From Gerris lacustris (Eukaryota; Arthropoda; Insecta; Hemiptera; Gerridae): a stretch of DNA of 64,000 nucleotides. Below are positions 33,547 to 45,340 of this stretch, piece after piece (within the stretch, counting starts at the first letter, position 1; each line of letters begins with the position of its first letter). The notes under the pieces are model-generated. The model made no database searches. It saw nothing but the letters and a program-made list of their open reading frames with translations, and was not told where the DNA came from. The position numbers were made by a program, and so were the translations under genes. The stretch is from NCBI GenBank assembly GCA_951217055.1, contig CATNVA010000018.1, positions 1,550,001 to 1,614,000 of the forward strand. The letters run 5' to 3'.

Positions 33547-34950
33547 CATATTCACTAAGGCGTCCAAAATATCTTTTTTTATTAGAAATAATAATATAAT
33601 AAGCGATTGAGCTGCAAGTTATGGCAGCTCTTATCTAGTATTAATATTTTTTTATCAATTCTGAATACATATATATAGTTACATAAACGTGGAGCTCACT
33701 ACTTTAGAATTCCTAAAGGCTAAATGGTAAGATAGTAGACAGGGCAAAGGACAATAGTATGGTTCAAGGCACCATAATTTAGTATAGGAATTCATTAAAA
33801 GTTCTCATTTAAGCGGTTTTTCTTTCTACCTGCACATAATATTTCACATGAAATATTATGCAGAGGTAAGCGAAATAATATAGAGAAGGTTTTTCTGTTT
33901 TTAATTTCTTCACAAAAAATTACCCAAGATCAGATTTGGGCACCTTACTGAGTATGGCTCCAACCCCCCTCCCCCCCCCCCCCATTCTCGTTAAGGTTGA
34001 TGGGAGGGGTATAAAATACACTCTTTAAAATTATTTGTGAAAACATGTTACTAGTTGTTCTATAAAATAATTACGTATGCTACTATTACGTACTGCTTTC
34101 TTCCACTTAATGACTATGTATGTAAATTCATAAAATATACTAATATCTCAATTTCAATTACATTTTTTAATTTTTTATAAGCTATACATATGTCGATTAC
34201 GAAATAAACTAAAAATGGAGAAAATATTAAGTTTATTTTACCTAAACATGGAATTTAACTTCTGCGGAATTAATTTTTTTTTAATTTTTTCGAAAAAATT
34301 ATATATGTCATCACTTACTGACTAAACTAAACAACTTAATTATTTAAACTATGTAGTTAACAAAAGCACTAAATGTCTATAAAATATATTTAACAGTAAA
34401 ACTACACTCGGAATATATTTTAACACAAAAAAATAATACGAAACACCACAACATCGCTATTTTATAAGAACTTCAGATACATCAAACTTCAAAGCGACGG
34501 GGCGCGACCTAGCACTTGTTCAAATGAGCCCAAATTTTGGGATCTTTCGTTTCTAGCATAGTAACAAGTTTTTATCACTACATGTTTTTAGATTTCCAAA
34601 AAATGTTTTCTTCGACCCACCCTAACGCAGGGTCTAGGAGGTCGAAAACTTGGGTTTTTAACTAATGTCTAGGTACATACAATAAAAAAAAGAAAAAGTT
34701 TTTATGACCTTTTGCAAGGTACCTCATTTTTAATACCTGTCGACTGGACTATTAAACCACAAACTAAAATTAACAACAACAAAATGGATAAATAACACAT
34801 AGATAAAACAGAATAAATAATTACTATATTATATTTATAAAAAAGAGCTACTTTATTTATTTTTAATAATTTCATTACTGTTGACATGCTTTAATTTTAT
34901 TTATTTTTTGTTACTTATTGATTTTTTTAAAGCTTATTTATATCTGCCAC

Positions 34951-35477
34951 TTATTTAACCTGAAAAACTTTATCTCCGTCCATTTTTCTTACCAGAACCT
35001 TATTATTACTAAACCATACATATTTATAGCCCTTCTCTCTTGCTGTTAGTCTAGTTCTATTTAAGAGATCTCTATTGAATTGGGTTAGATGATCAGATAT
35101 AAACATTCTACCTTAGCAGGTAAACCTGGTCCTGAGTTGTCCAGACGACATAGATTTCTATAGGCCCTGATCCATTCGTCTTTTTTCCATCTTCTCACAA
35201 ATTTAACGACGATCGGTTTTGGAGCTTGAGTGTTATGAGACGGCAGTCTATGCGCAGTACTTATATCATTGTCAGTATATTCCACTTGCAATACTTTAGC
35301 CACTTGCTCAAGTATAGCTGGCATCTCCTCATCTCTAGTAGTTGGTATCCCTGAAATAATTATACTGTCCACACGTGAATACTGTTGGAGATTATTCAAC
35401 TCTTCTTTTAGTACACAGTTCTCTTCTTCTAAGCTCACCATTCTACCCACACCACCCTTGTCTAACCCCCCCTGCAC
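34951..35477 (-). pseudogene. LINE ORF1 protein, C-terminal part
   Basis: Reads an acidic coiled-coil end (LEEENCVLKEELNNLQQYSR), then the RNA-recognition-like core IIISGIP and KPIVVKFVRRWKKDEWIRAY. After a frameshift near 35100 it continues LTQFNRDLLNRTRL and GYKYVWFSNNKVLVRKMDG to a stop at 34951-34953. The order coiled coil, RRM-like core, C-terminal domain is that of L1-like ORF1 proteins adopted by many insect LINEs, which coat the element RNA. No ORF2 follows on its 3' side; the palindrome at 30640-34760 begins there. Confidence 0.75.
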
Positions 35478-35976
35478 AGTTAGTTTACCATAAAATTTGT
35501 AAAATAGTTAGCTTAGTACAGCAGTCACTCTTACTAAGTTAACACGCATACTGAAGATGACATTGTAAATAAATAAATTTAATTTCAAACAAACACACAC
35601 ATTATCTCTTGATAGATATATTTTTTTCCTCCAAATGCTTCTATAACACTCTTAGTTGGAGTAACTTCACCTCGTTCAAGATAACGAGCATCTCTCATAG
35701 ACAAAACAATCACTTGAGTTCCAATATCAATTTTCATTTTAATATTAATCATTGCACATAATATTTTCAATGCAGAACGACTAGATACTGCTATCAACCC
35801 TAGACTAAACACATTCTCCGTGTCACCATCACTACCATTCCTCACTAGATTACGTCCTCGTTCAGTTCTTCAACTGTCTTTACGGAAGGTCCAGAAAAAA
35901 TGTTACACACTGCTTTGAAATGATTCTGGTTCACACAGTGGAACATTTCTTACTAAAAGCAGGACAGCGCCCTCTT
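35478..35976. other. no recognised gene
   Basis: A minus-strand open frame at 35845-35585 (86 codons) includes the charged string SMRDARYLERGEVTPTK but resembles no family I know. It may be chance. Confidence 0.3.
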
Positions 35977-36533
35977 AAGGTTGGATTCCTATGCTGCGTC
36001 TGACGCTTGCGGCTGACGCAGGGCACTGCTACAATGTAATTCAATGGGAGGGATTCCTATGCTGCGTCTGACGCATGCGGCTGACGCTGGGTCGCTCTGG
36101 TCGTGCAGCCGTACCGGTTCGAGAGCAGTGTAGACGCAGACGCGAAGGAGATAACGGGTCGTAAATATGTACTTCAACACCCACTTTATAATTGTCCTAT
36201 TAAATTCGGTTTTTTTTTTAAATATTCCGTTTTACAATTTTTAATCTGCCACCATTTCGTTAAATTATATACATAGTTTTTTTAAATACATATATATAAA
36301 TATGTAATCCCCCATCCTTAAAAAAACCTTTGGTTCCCAATATTTCCCGTATATACGTGAGTGGATATTTATATAAATATATTTTTAAAAAACTATTTAT
36401 TTTACCGAAACGGTGCCAGGTTAAAAGTTGTTAAAGTGTAGAAAGGAACAATTTAAGAAAAAAAGTTCATCGGACAATTATAAATAGGTGGGTGTTCAAG
36501 TGCTTATTTACGGTTTTTTAATCAAATCAGTTA

Positions 36534-36640
36534 TGTCGGATAAAGCACTGTTTACAGTTGAGGAACATGAAAAGTTGGTGCATATTGTTTCAAAATTTCC
36601 TGTTACTTATTTTTTTTCTTTAACGAGATGGAGAATGTAG
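36534..36640 (+). pseudogene. MADF/Myb-like protein N-terminus
   Basis: MSDKALFTVEEHEKLVHIVS begins a short frame followed by KFPVTYF. It fits the first helix of MADF or SANT-like DNA-binding domains (pattern L-I-x-x-V-x-x-x-P-x-L-Y). Harbinger elements encode such a protein as the partner of their transposase. The rest of the domain is deleted and the frame ends at 36640. Confidence 0.45.
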
Positions 36641-36889
36641 CTAAACTGAGTTGTTTTGCCTGAAATATTCCCGACATTTTTTCTCATCCTTCAACAAGTG
36701 CCGATTAATAAGTGTCTCAAAACAACCTTCCTCAATTCTTGATTTTAAAATAGAGTGTGCAGCAGCATTACCCTGACTTATTAGTTCCAGTAAAATGTCT
36801 TCGTCTTCAATCTCTTCTAAGTTCAAATAGAAGAGCAAATCACGGACACTCATTATTGTCACGCTCTCACTACCGAGGCGGCAGATCAA
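36641..36889 (-). pseudogene. Harbinger transposase N-terminal remnant
   Basis: The 82-codon frame contains EEGCFETLINRHLLKDEKK and then CREYFRQN, the pattern seen just before the DDE nuclease domain of Harbinger transposases and HARBI1-like proteins (basic residues, INR-LL-DE, YFR-N). The catalytic part is missing. It faces the MADF-like remnant at 36534, with which it is now fused back to back by deletion. Confidence 0.6.
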
Positions 36890-37134
36890 CTGAACGTATA
36901 TGCATAGGGAACCCTCTAACCTGCGTCAGCCGCAGCATAGGAATCCCACCTTTGAATATGACAACCCACATCATCTGCAATCAGTAATCTGATTCTGATT
37001 GTCGCTTTTAACTTTTGCATTAGGCATGTACAGTCACTTCCTCATGACACATATTTGTAACTATGACTGCATGACTTCTAATCTTTCCCTAATTACCTCT
37101 CCACGACGACTTCTATCAATAGCTTACATAATGT

Positions 37135-37614
37135 TTGGGTCGAAGTTCCTTATGGCAGCGTCTGGAGACCGGGAGTGAATCCGAAAAAACGAACCGTAAC
37201 AAAACCGACCGTCACGAAATCGGCCGATGATGATAACTTGAGTAACAGAAGACCGAGATAGTAAAAGATCTAGTTGAAATTTTATACACAACATTTTCAT
37301 TTTACCAATTCCAAGGACGAGATCGTTGGACAACGTTATCCGCCCAAGCGTTCGCGCGCAGCCCTCGCGTAACCATAAGCTTCAAATGTAAAATTGAAAT
37401 TTTAGGACGGGATGGAATTTGAAGTTCGTCTATTCAATGAGACAAATAACTTATAATTTATTTTTATTTTTTTATTTTTTTATTATTATTATTTTTTTTT
37501 TTTTTTGTAAAACCAACTCTTACACGGCAATGAAGTGTTAAAGATCGCTAAAAACATTAATGCGGACCAACACGCTTAAAATAGAGAAAACAACGTTTTT
37601 ACCGATATCTTACG
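37135..37614 (+). repeat. family E copy 2, left part
   Basis: Homologous to 9359-9800 through ACCGATATCTTACG. It is interrupted by the LINE at 37615 and resumes at 45716. It carries a T-rich insertion around 37450-37505. Confidence 0.8.
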
Positions 37615-38324
37615 GATAGTGTTCAAATCGAGACTGAAAGTGATAATGTCATATTAAACAATTCTATCACTGGTCAGGGGCAAAGTAAACCGTATTTTTC
37701 TAATATAAATGAAAATAGATTGGAGAATAATATTGATTCAAACATGGAAACAAATAATGAGCTATAAACACCACATCAAAATCAAATTTTATAAGACAAA
37801 AGAAAGAAAGTTTTATTGCTTTCTGGCAGCATGGCAAGACATGTGCGTAGTTATCTTGCATCGTTACTTGATCCTCATCTATATTCAGTCTGCTCAGTTT
37901 TTAAACCTAATGCTGTTTATGAAGTTGTGGTCAATGAAATAAGTAATCTAGCAGCAGGTTTTACTAAAAATGATGTTGTAATTATTGTACTTGGAGGTAC
38001 TAACGATGCTATGAGGGGTACTGTATACAGTCATAGTATAACAGAAATAATCCAGTCCTTTTCTGTTCTGCTCATTTCAACAAATATTATTTTCTGCAGC
38101 ATACCAAATAATTTTAGATACTTTTATGTAAACAAGAATATCAATTTTGTTAATTCAACCAACCATTTAACGAGCTTAAAATATTTTTAGGTAGTCTTGA
38201 TGTAAATACAAATCACCATTTTGTGAATGTAAACAATATTTTAACTGCTGGTGATTATGCAAGAGATAAAATCCATTTTAATGCTAGAGGCAAATATAAA
38301 TTGGCAAAAAGAATATCTGATTAA
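37615..38324 (+). pseudogene. LINE ORF1 with SGNH-esterase domain
   Basis: The frame enters at the truncation point, runs through two stops (near 37768 and 37792), and then reads KVLLLSGSMARHVRSYL, a form of SGNH block I with S for the usual D in GDS. NDVVIIVLGGTNDAM follows (block III, the GxND motif), and after a frameshift near 38190 RDKIHFNARGKYKLA, the D-x-x-H dyad of block V, to a stop at 38322. ORF1 proteins with this lipase/esterase fold are known from CR1-like LINEs. Stops and the altered block I make activity unlikely. Confidence 0.75.
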
Positions 38325-38479
38325 ATTTTTAGTATTCTGAATGTTAACAATAGTCAGAATTTGTTATGACAATCTTGACAATCTTCGTAATTTATTAAAA
38401 TGTGACTCTGGCCTCTTAATAAATACAGGCTGCAATAATCATAATCATAATGCTACTATAGAAATAAATCTAAAAAAAA

Positions 38480-39245
38480 AACGGTCTACATTTGTTGAAC
38501 CATAATATTCAAGGTTTAAAAGAAAAAAGAGAGAGACTTGAAATGTTTTGCGAGGAAAAGGATAGAGATGTTTTATGTTTAACCGAACATTGGTTAAAAG
38601 AAGACCAACTAATAGGAAATCCTATCAAAGGATATAATCTTGTCTGTTGTTACACCAGAACCAACAGAAGACGAGGTGCAACTGGCATCTGGGTAAATAA
38701 TAATTTGGCTGGCATTAAAATAAAAAAAGAGGGAGGACCTGGAAGCTTTTAGTTTGGAATTTCCAATGCAATGTAGAGCCGTAGAATTAAGTTTTAAAAG
38801 AAAAAGCAAAATTGATAAGTACATAATTTTATCGGTTTATAGGTCTGAAAATGGCAGCTATAATGATTTTATTAAGCAAATAGAACGTCTTCTCCTAAAA
38901 GCCAGGTTCAAGAGTAAAGCTAAATCTAGAACTAAAGTACTGTGAACTGGAGATTTAAACGTAGATTTATTAACTGAAAGTAATAGGAAAACGATGTGGC
39001 GTAAAAATAATGAGCAAAGAAGCAACGAGAATAACATGGACTTGTTCTACAGCTATAGATTATGTGTTTAGTAATCTTCATCGCAGTCAGGCTAATGTTC
39101 AAGTTATTGACTCTGGTCTCTCTCATCACTGTGCTCAAATAATCAATGTTTGTTCAATACATGCAATAAATAATAACAAGAGGATTAAAGTGAATACAAG
39201 AGCTATTAATCAGGAAAACATTGATTCTCTAAATGCTGATTATTA
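38480..39245 (+). pseudogene. LINE AP endonuclease (8.1-kb LINE)
   Basis: Spread over three frames: LNHNIQGLKEKRERLEMF and VLCLTEHWLKED (TE motif) to a stop at 38752; ELSFKRKSKIDKYIILSVYR and TGDLNVDLLTES (GDxN motif) with a stop at 38945; then STAIDYVFSNLH and DSGLSHHCAQ, in which the usual SDH is SHH. Domain order is normal. It is followed at 39240 by NWDSFLCNSG and MPEKTKNI, the linker to RT. Confidence 0.8.
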
Positions 39246-40157
39246 ATACTAACTGGGATAGTTTTTTGTGTAATTCGGGGAATTTGAATGAAGATTTTAA
39301 TAAATTCCATAATTATTTTATGGAAGTCATAAATAGTATAATGCCAGAGAAAACTAAAAATATTCGTTTGAAAAGAAATGATAAAATTCTGACCAATGGG
39401 ATCAGAATATCTAGCGTAACTTTAAGAGAACTGAATATTTTAGAGTATTATAAAAAATATAAAAAGATATATAAAAAAGTTGTTAAGCAAGCCTTAAAAT
39501 TGATAAAACAGAAAAATATGGCAATCAAAATAAAGCTTTGTGGGATGTTGTAAAGGAACAAGAAAGTGGGGGTAATGTGATAACATCTAATAATATCGAG
39601 TCTATGAAACTAAATGATATAATGATAAATGATAAACAGAAAATAGCTGAAAACTTCAATCAATTCAAGGTAATTCAGACGTCACTTTAAATCATTTTAA
39701 CAATAATAGTTTAGATAAATATTTAAATGATTTGCCAAATTCTGATAAAACTATATTTTTGAGACCATGTAAGAAATATGAAATTTTAGACATAATAAAT
39801 ACTCTAAAAAATAAATCTAGTTACGACGTTTATTTTTGCAATAATAAGCTTATAAGATCTATAGGGATTAGTATAATGAAACCACTCTGTTACTTTGTTA
39901 ATCAAATGTTAAGTCAGGCTATCTTTCCTGATATTTTAAAAATAGCTAAACTTTGTCCTCTCTTTAAAAAAGGGGATCCAAAAGAAATGAATAATTATCG
40001 TCCTGTCTCTAACCTCCCTATATTGTCTAAAATTTTTGAAAGAGTGCTCCATAATAGAATATATGAATTTTTAATACGGTTTAATTTATTATCAGATAGT
40101 CAACATGGTTATAGAAAGAATAGGTCAACAATCACAGCAGTAAATAAATTAACTAAT
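39246..40157 (+). pseudogene. LINE RT, N-terminal half (8.1-kb LINE)
   Basis: The linker is followed from 39732 by fingers motifs: NKSSYDVYFCNNKLI, KIAKLCPLFKKGDPK, NNYRPVSNLPILSKIFERVL and QHGYRKNRSTITAVNKLTN. The frame stops at 40160, which is already inside the inserted TIR element. It continues in the same phase at 44289 (NVIYKNLD) if the insert and one AAT are removed. Confidence 0.85.
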
Positions 40158-40231
40158 TAGTACAGTAGAAATAAGTCAAAAAACACCTTAAGGTGGAACT
40201 AATTGCAACAAAAATGATTATTGTTGTAAAT

Positions 40232-41611
40232 TTATTTATTTATTTATTTAATAATAACAATACATATCAAAGTACATATAAATAATTATAAGACCACAGG
40301 TTTCCCCAAGTCGGCCTTCATAAGAAAAATAATCACATAGTTAGTCTTTAATAAGTAACAAAAAACACATTGAATTTATATTACAAAATATAACAAAAAC
40401 TGTGCAAAATAAATGAAAGTATTATACACTTCTATATCAACTGGTTAATAATGTAAAACAAAAAGTTCTGAATGCTTGGTAATTATATGAAAATAGATCA
40501 ACTTGAGAAAAGAAATATGAATTGTAGAGTTTCATCATTCTATTAGTAGGACAAAATTCATGACTCGTAGTTCTAGTTTTGGCAACAAAGAAAAGCCTGT
40601 TGTGCCTACAGTTTATAGGTCTGACGTAGAAATTAATTTGAGATAGGAGTAGTGGGCATTGTAACAAATTATTGACAATTTTATACAAAAAACATAAATC
40701 ATGGAAATTTCTTCTATCTTCTAAAGTAGATAACTTATATTTTTCGTTGAGCAAAGATACAGAACTATTATACGGATATATATTACCAGACATTTTATAT
40801 TCGAGATATCTTAAAAACTTATTCTGAAGAATTTCAATTTTGTTTACTAAACATTTATTTATTTCATTAGGAGACCAAATGATATCGGCATAATCTAATT
40901 TGCTTCTTATGAGTGAGATGTAGAGAACTATGAGACTTTTTGAATCTGTAAATCCTTGTGTCGATCTTTTTATAAAGCCTAATAATTTATAGGAACTAGA
41001 AATTACATTGTTAACATGAAGATTAAATTTAAAATTACTACAAAAAGTCACACCTAGATCACTGACAGTGCCGGAGAATTGAATAATAGACTGGTTGATT
41101 TTATATTTAGTTTTCACACTATTAGCTTTTCTACTGTAAGAAACAAAAGTACACTTAGAAATATTCAGGTCTAATTTATATTCATCGCACCAAGAAATTA
41201 GGTTATTCACATCCTTTTGAATTTGAAGTGTGTCATCGACGGATGTCACTTCTCTATACAATTTGAGATCGTCAGCGTACAATAGAGAAAACGAGTAATT
41301 AAAAACACTGGGCAAATTATTAACAAAAATAAGAAATAAGAAAGGTCCTAAAATGGAGCCCTGTCCAACGCCAGATGAAGCGACAAAGGTTTTAGATTGA
41401 AAATTATTAAAACAGACGTATTGTAATCTATTATTGAGATAACTAGCGAAAAGATGAACTACGGGTAAGGAAAATCCAAACTCAATTAATACTTTTAAAA
41501 GAACATCATGAATTACTCGGTCAAAGGCTTTACTGAAGTCAAAATAAATTGTGTCGACTCTACCGGAACGGTCTAAAATTGAAGAGACATAATTATTAAA
41601 AACAAGGAGAT
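40232..41611 (-). mobile_element. 5'-truncated LINE in TIR arm
   Basis: Flanked by TAAAT (40227-40231, 41612-41616). Its minus-strand 3' end has an (AAAT)n-like tail at 40232-40250. Removing it restores GTTGTAAATGGTAGG, which is exactly the sequence in the other arm of the TIR element. Confidence 0.9.
40437..41608 (-). pseudogene. LINE reverse transcriptase, 5'-truncated, open
   Basis: One uninterrupted frame from the truncation point near 41608 to a stop at 40437, about 390 codons. Motifs are DTIYFDFSKAFDRVIHDVL (A), SSGVGQGSILGPFLF (B) and FSLLYADDLKLY (C, YADD), then WCDEYKLDLNISKC, SDLGVTFCSNFKFNLHV and YADIIWSPNEINKC in the thumb and C-terminal region. This motif style is that of Jockey-type insect LINEs and differs from the host LINE around it. 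The open frame and intact target duplication suggest a young insertion. It has no promoter or endonuclease of its own. Confidence 0.9.
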
Positions 41612-41864
41612 TAAATGGTAGGTAACACGCCCCAAATCAACATACTAAAAGTATACATCCATACCGTCGCGCAAAATGCGTTTTTTTTTGGCAGCCATCT
41701 TGAAAAAACATAAAAATTTTCAAAAAAATCATGTGTGGTATCAAATCACAGGAAATTTAATGCTGAAAAAGGATATGAGGTTGGTTTTTAAATGTAAAAT
41801 GTTAACGAAGATGAAGTTGAGGGGGAAATATGAAAAATTATACCTTAATAACCTAGTATTACAC

Positions 41865-43974
41865 CAGTAAGACAAAACTGGCTAAATGAAATCGATTAAT
41901 TTTTTTCAGGGGTGTGTGCAAACATGTTGCGCAATTTGTAGGCTTGGTTTCATCTAAAAATATTGAGTAGAACAAAAGTTATTGACAATTTTATAAAAAA
42001 AGTATATAAAACATAACCTAAAAAAATTAGGTTGACCCACCGTAAACAAACCCCACAGACTGGCTAATCAAAATGTTTGGGTACTTCTAGACCACCTAGA
42101 GACTCAAAATATATTTTGAGCTCATATGGCGTCCGCAATTGTTGACCGATTTAATTTCTGATTGGGGTGCTTAATTCTCACACTATTGGTCTATAAATCG
42201 AGTATTAATTATTCAATTATTTTTTTCTAAAACCTGAGTTATTAAATATTTACTAGTGCAACTGCCTTATTCAGAGAAGTGACTGGTAATTAAATTAATG
42301 CACCATTGTGGTTGATGATTGTTCAATGACTTCCCAGTGTAATTGGTTTTTACGACGTTTATTTTCTTATTTATTATACCTTATTTTAGTTTTTTGTTTT
42401 ATTAATTACTATACATATTAATTAGTTTCCATTGGCTATGTTGTAAACATATAATATATAGACTCCAAACTACGATTTGGAGAATATTATATTCTTAGAA
42501 ACGGAATGAATGGTGTATAATATAGTCCTGATTTGTTTCCTAGAAGGCTTGGAAAAAAACTATTTAGGCATTTTATTCAATTGCTAGGCCTACATGTCAA
42601 TAGGAAACATAGCCACTAATACCAAGCATGAGCCCCTCGCGGAGCGCGGGGTGAAAGCTAGTTTACTATAAAAGCAAGACATATTTCTCCCCTCTTTACT
42701 AACGTTTTTGGATAGAAAAACAAAGCATTTGTAGTGTTGAAACTATAAAAGGAAAATTTATAATAAATGTTTAAAGCTTCTTTGACAATTAGTGTGTTTG
42801 CATCAGTTTCTACATGAATGACGGAATTGCCTCTTCCTTGAATATACTACCACGTATATTGATAAAGCGTTTTTTTTTTTTTTGAAGAGTTAGAAAGAAA
42901 TTTGTTTTTCTTGATTACCACAGGCGAAATTTGATCAAACGGGATGAATAAACAGTGTATTTATGTATTTTTTGTATGATAATATAATAATAAAAATTCT
43001 TAATATAAAGAAGAAAAAAATAACACTACTACAACACAATCTGTGCTCCGCATCTATTATATTTGGTTTTTATACCCGTTAAAAACTATTTTCACTTTTC
43101 CATACCTTCTGTTAACATACCATTGGTGTTGCTTTATGACATCACCCAATGTTGCAGAAGCGGACCATGGCAACTGGTGAATTAATGCACCACTATCAGG
43201 TTTTGTGGCCATTGTGTTTTTTGGTTCTATTTTTGCTATATTATGGTCGACATTTTCGGTGACACATTGTGAAAAGTGTCCAGATGGTACACTTTAACAC
43301 TTTGGTTACTTTCACCCGTTACAGCAGAATGTATGTATTTCTACACTTCAGCATAAGACACAATGAATCCAAGGCTGCAAAGTTCATCAAATAGGAAACG
43401 AGAATCAAAAATTCTGTTCAGATTTCTGTGAATCTGTATGTCTACAGCAAGAGGAATTGGGCATATTAGAGAACGAGGGCCCTGCATCTTGCATTTCTGC
43501 TACACCAATCGAAACCTGCTTCAGGTCATTGTGTTGGAAACTAATTAGGATAGGTATCCAAAAAAGTAAGTAAACAAGGAGGAAATATGTAGTTGGTTCC
43601 TTATTAAATCTAATAATAACTAGAATGCAGGCATTACAAATTTTACTGACATTAACATTGATTAATACATTAACAATTTATAACAACTTATTTCAATTTA
43701 AACATAAATGACTTACTAACTTGACTGACTAGAAGATCACACTTCATTGCAATTATGTGAATGATTTAAAAAAAATATATGAATTTTTTTGACTTGTCAA
43801 TTTCCCCTAAAATGGTGTTTTCTTCGATATTTTTACTTGCTTTCTTCAACTGATGCAATATCTGATGAACTTAAATCAATAACTGATAAAAGTCATTATT
43901 TTTGTAGAGTAAATTTATCTCGGTTCTGATAAGTTTTGCTAAAGTCTCGATTAATCTAGCATAATTGAAGCTTT
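41865..43974. other. interior of TIR transposon, no gene recognised
   Basis: AT-rich. A Helitron-like terminus lies at 42600-42661. No transposase motif is visible in the available frames. Confidence 0.4.
42600..42661 (+). mobile_element. Helitron-like 3' terminus
   Basis: A GC hairpin CCCCTCGC-GGA-GCGCGGGG is followed by GTGAAAGCTAG and then T, matching the 3' end rule for Helitrons (hairpin shortly before CTRR, insertion before T). The 5' TC end could not be placed; it should lie somewhere in 41865-42600. Confidence 0.6.
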
Positions 43975-44291
43975 TAAGGTGTAAATACTTGATTATTGAG
44001 GTATAATTTTTCATATTTCTCCCTCTACTTCAACTTCGTAAACATTTTACATTTAAAACCAACCTCATATTCTTTTTCAGCATTAAATTTCCTTTGATTT
44101 GATACCACACATGATTTTTTTTAAAATTTTCATGTTTTTTCAAGATGGCGGCCAAAAAAACGCATTTTGCGCGACGGTAGGGATGTATACTTTTAGTATG
44201 TTGATTAGGGGCGTGTTACCTACCATTTACAACAAGAATCATTTTTGTTGCAATTAGTTCCACCTCTAACGCTATTTCTACTGTACTAAAT

Positions 44292-45340
44292 GTTATCTAT
44301 AAAAATTTAGACCATAATCTGCAAACAGTATGTGTAATGATAGATTTAACTAAGCCTTTTGATTTAGTGGATCATTTTATTCTTATAAAAAAGTTAGCTA
44401 AATTGGGTTTAAGAGGAAAAGCATTAGACCTAAATAAGTGTAAACGTTATACTGTCATTAGAGATGAGGGAGGTGATGTTTATAATTCTAAACTAAGAGT
44501 TGCAAATCGTGGAGTACCACAAGGGTCCATATTGGGGCCATTATTGTTTTCCAGTTTTATAAACGATTTAGCAGAGCATATTTTAGCTGATAATATTTAT
44601 CTTTACGCTGATGATGCCACTATGGTGTTTAAGGCAAATTCGGATATAGAAATGGAAATTAAAGTTAATATTGCAATGAATCAATTAGAGACTTGGATTA
44701 ATAATAATAAATTAAAACTAAATGAAAAAAAGACTGAGTATTTAATACTTAATAACAAAAAGAAAAATGTAGATTGTAATTACACATTTTATTATGGGGG
44801 TTGTAAATTAAATGAAAGTAAAAATGCTAAACTGTTAGGACTTTGCCTTGAAAAACATTTTAAATGGGACCATCAAGTTGATAATATTAATAAAATATTA
44901 AACAGTAATTATTACCTAATTAAATATTTATCTAATTACTTGAACGAAGCTCAATTGAAAAATATTTACTACAGTAGCATTCAATCTAGGTTGTATGGTT
45001 TAGTTTTATGGGGAAATTCTTCTCAAGCTAAAAAGACTCTGTTAATACAGAAAAAAATAATTAGAGCTATTTGTAAAGTTGGGCACAAAAAGTCTTGCAA
45101 GCCATTATTTAAAAAATTAGAGATTATGACTGTGCCAGCTCTTTATGTATTGGAAAATTTGAAAATTGTTAAGAAGAATTTAGAGATGTTAGAGAAATAA
45201 AAATTATTTGAAGATTAATAAGCATACAACTAATTTTTATAAAAAAGCAGTCATTATAATGGAATACATTTTTACAACAAGTTACCTGTTAATATTAAAA
45301 ATGTGAGCAATTTTGATGTTTTTGTTAGAGACTGTAAAAA
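44292..45340 (+). pseudogene. LINE RT, C-terminal half (8.1-kb LINE)
   Basis: From NVIYKNLDHNLQTVCVMIDL the frame passes motif A (LTKPFDLVDHFIL, with P for A), a short deletion at ALDLNKCK, then NRGVPQGSILGPLLF (B), NIYLYADDATMVF (C) and KLLGLCLEKHFKWDHQV, to a stop at 45198. A degraded C-terminal block GIHFYNKLPVNIKNV follows at 45250-45340 in another frame. It is the continuation of 39246-40157. Confidence 0.85.

Larger units (their letters stand above)
30640..34760. mobile_element. 4.1-kb palindromic foldback structure
   Basis: Outer ends ATAGTCCAGTCGAC (30640) and GTCGACTGGACTAT (about 34739-34753) are inverted. Further arms pair 32000-32900 with 33690-34640. The left arm has extra material at 30775-32000 absent from the right. 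A roughly 330-bp module occurs three times: 32350-32690 and 33235-33575 in direct, 33930-34270 in inverted orientation. No transposase is recognised. Poly-G/C runs occur at mirrored places (32620, 33965). Confidence 0.75.
35977..36952. mobile_element. PIF/Harbinger element, internally deleted
   Basis: The ends carry GGATTCCTATGCTGCG and its complement at 36936-36948. The left terminus is repeated (35983 and 36053), each copy followed by GCGGCTGACGC. Between the ends two convergent partial genes remain, one MADF-like on the plus strand and one transposase-like on the minus strand, the two-gene layout of Harbinger elements after deletion of the middle. The target duplication is not clear. Confidence 0.65.
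40158..44288. mobile_element. TIR transposon inserted in LINE RT
   Basis: The ends TAGTACAGTAG and CTACTGTACTA are inverted and flanked by a 3-bp duplication AAT (40155-40157, 44289-44291). The terminal inverted repeats extend for about 320 bp: 40158-40231 plus 41612-41864 pair with 43975-44288. Excluding the LINE at 40232-41611 the element is about 2.75 kb. No transposase is recognised in 41865-43974. A 3-bp duplication fits PIF/Harbinger or related superfamilies, but this is not proven. Confidence 0.85.
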
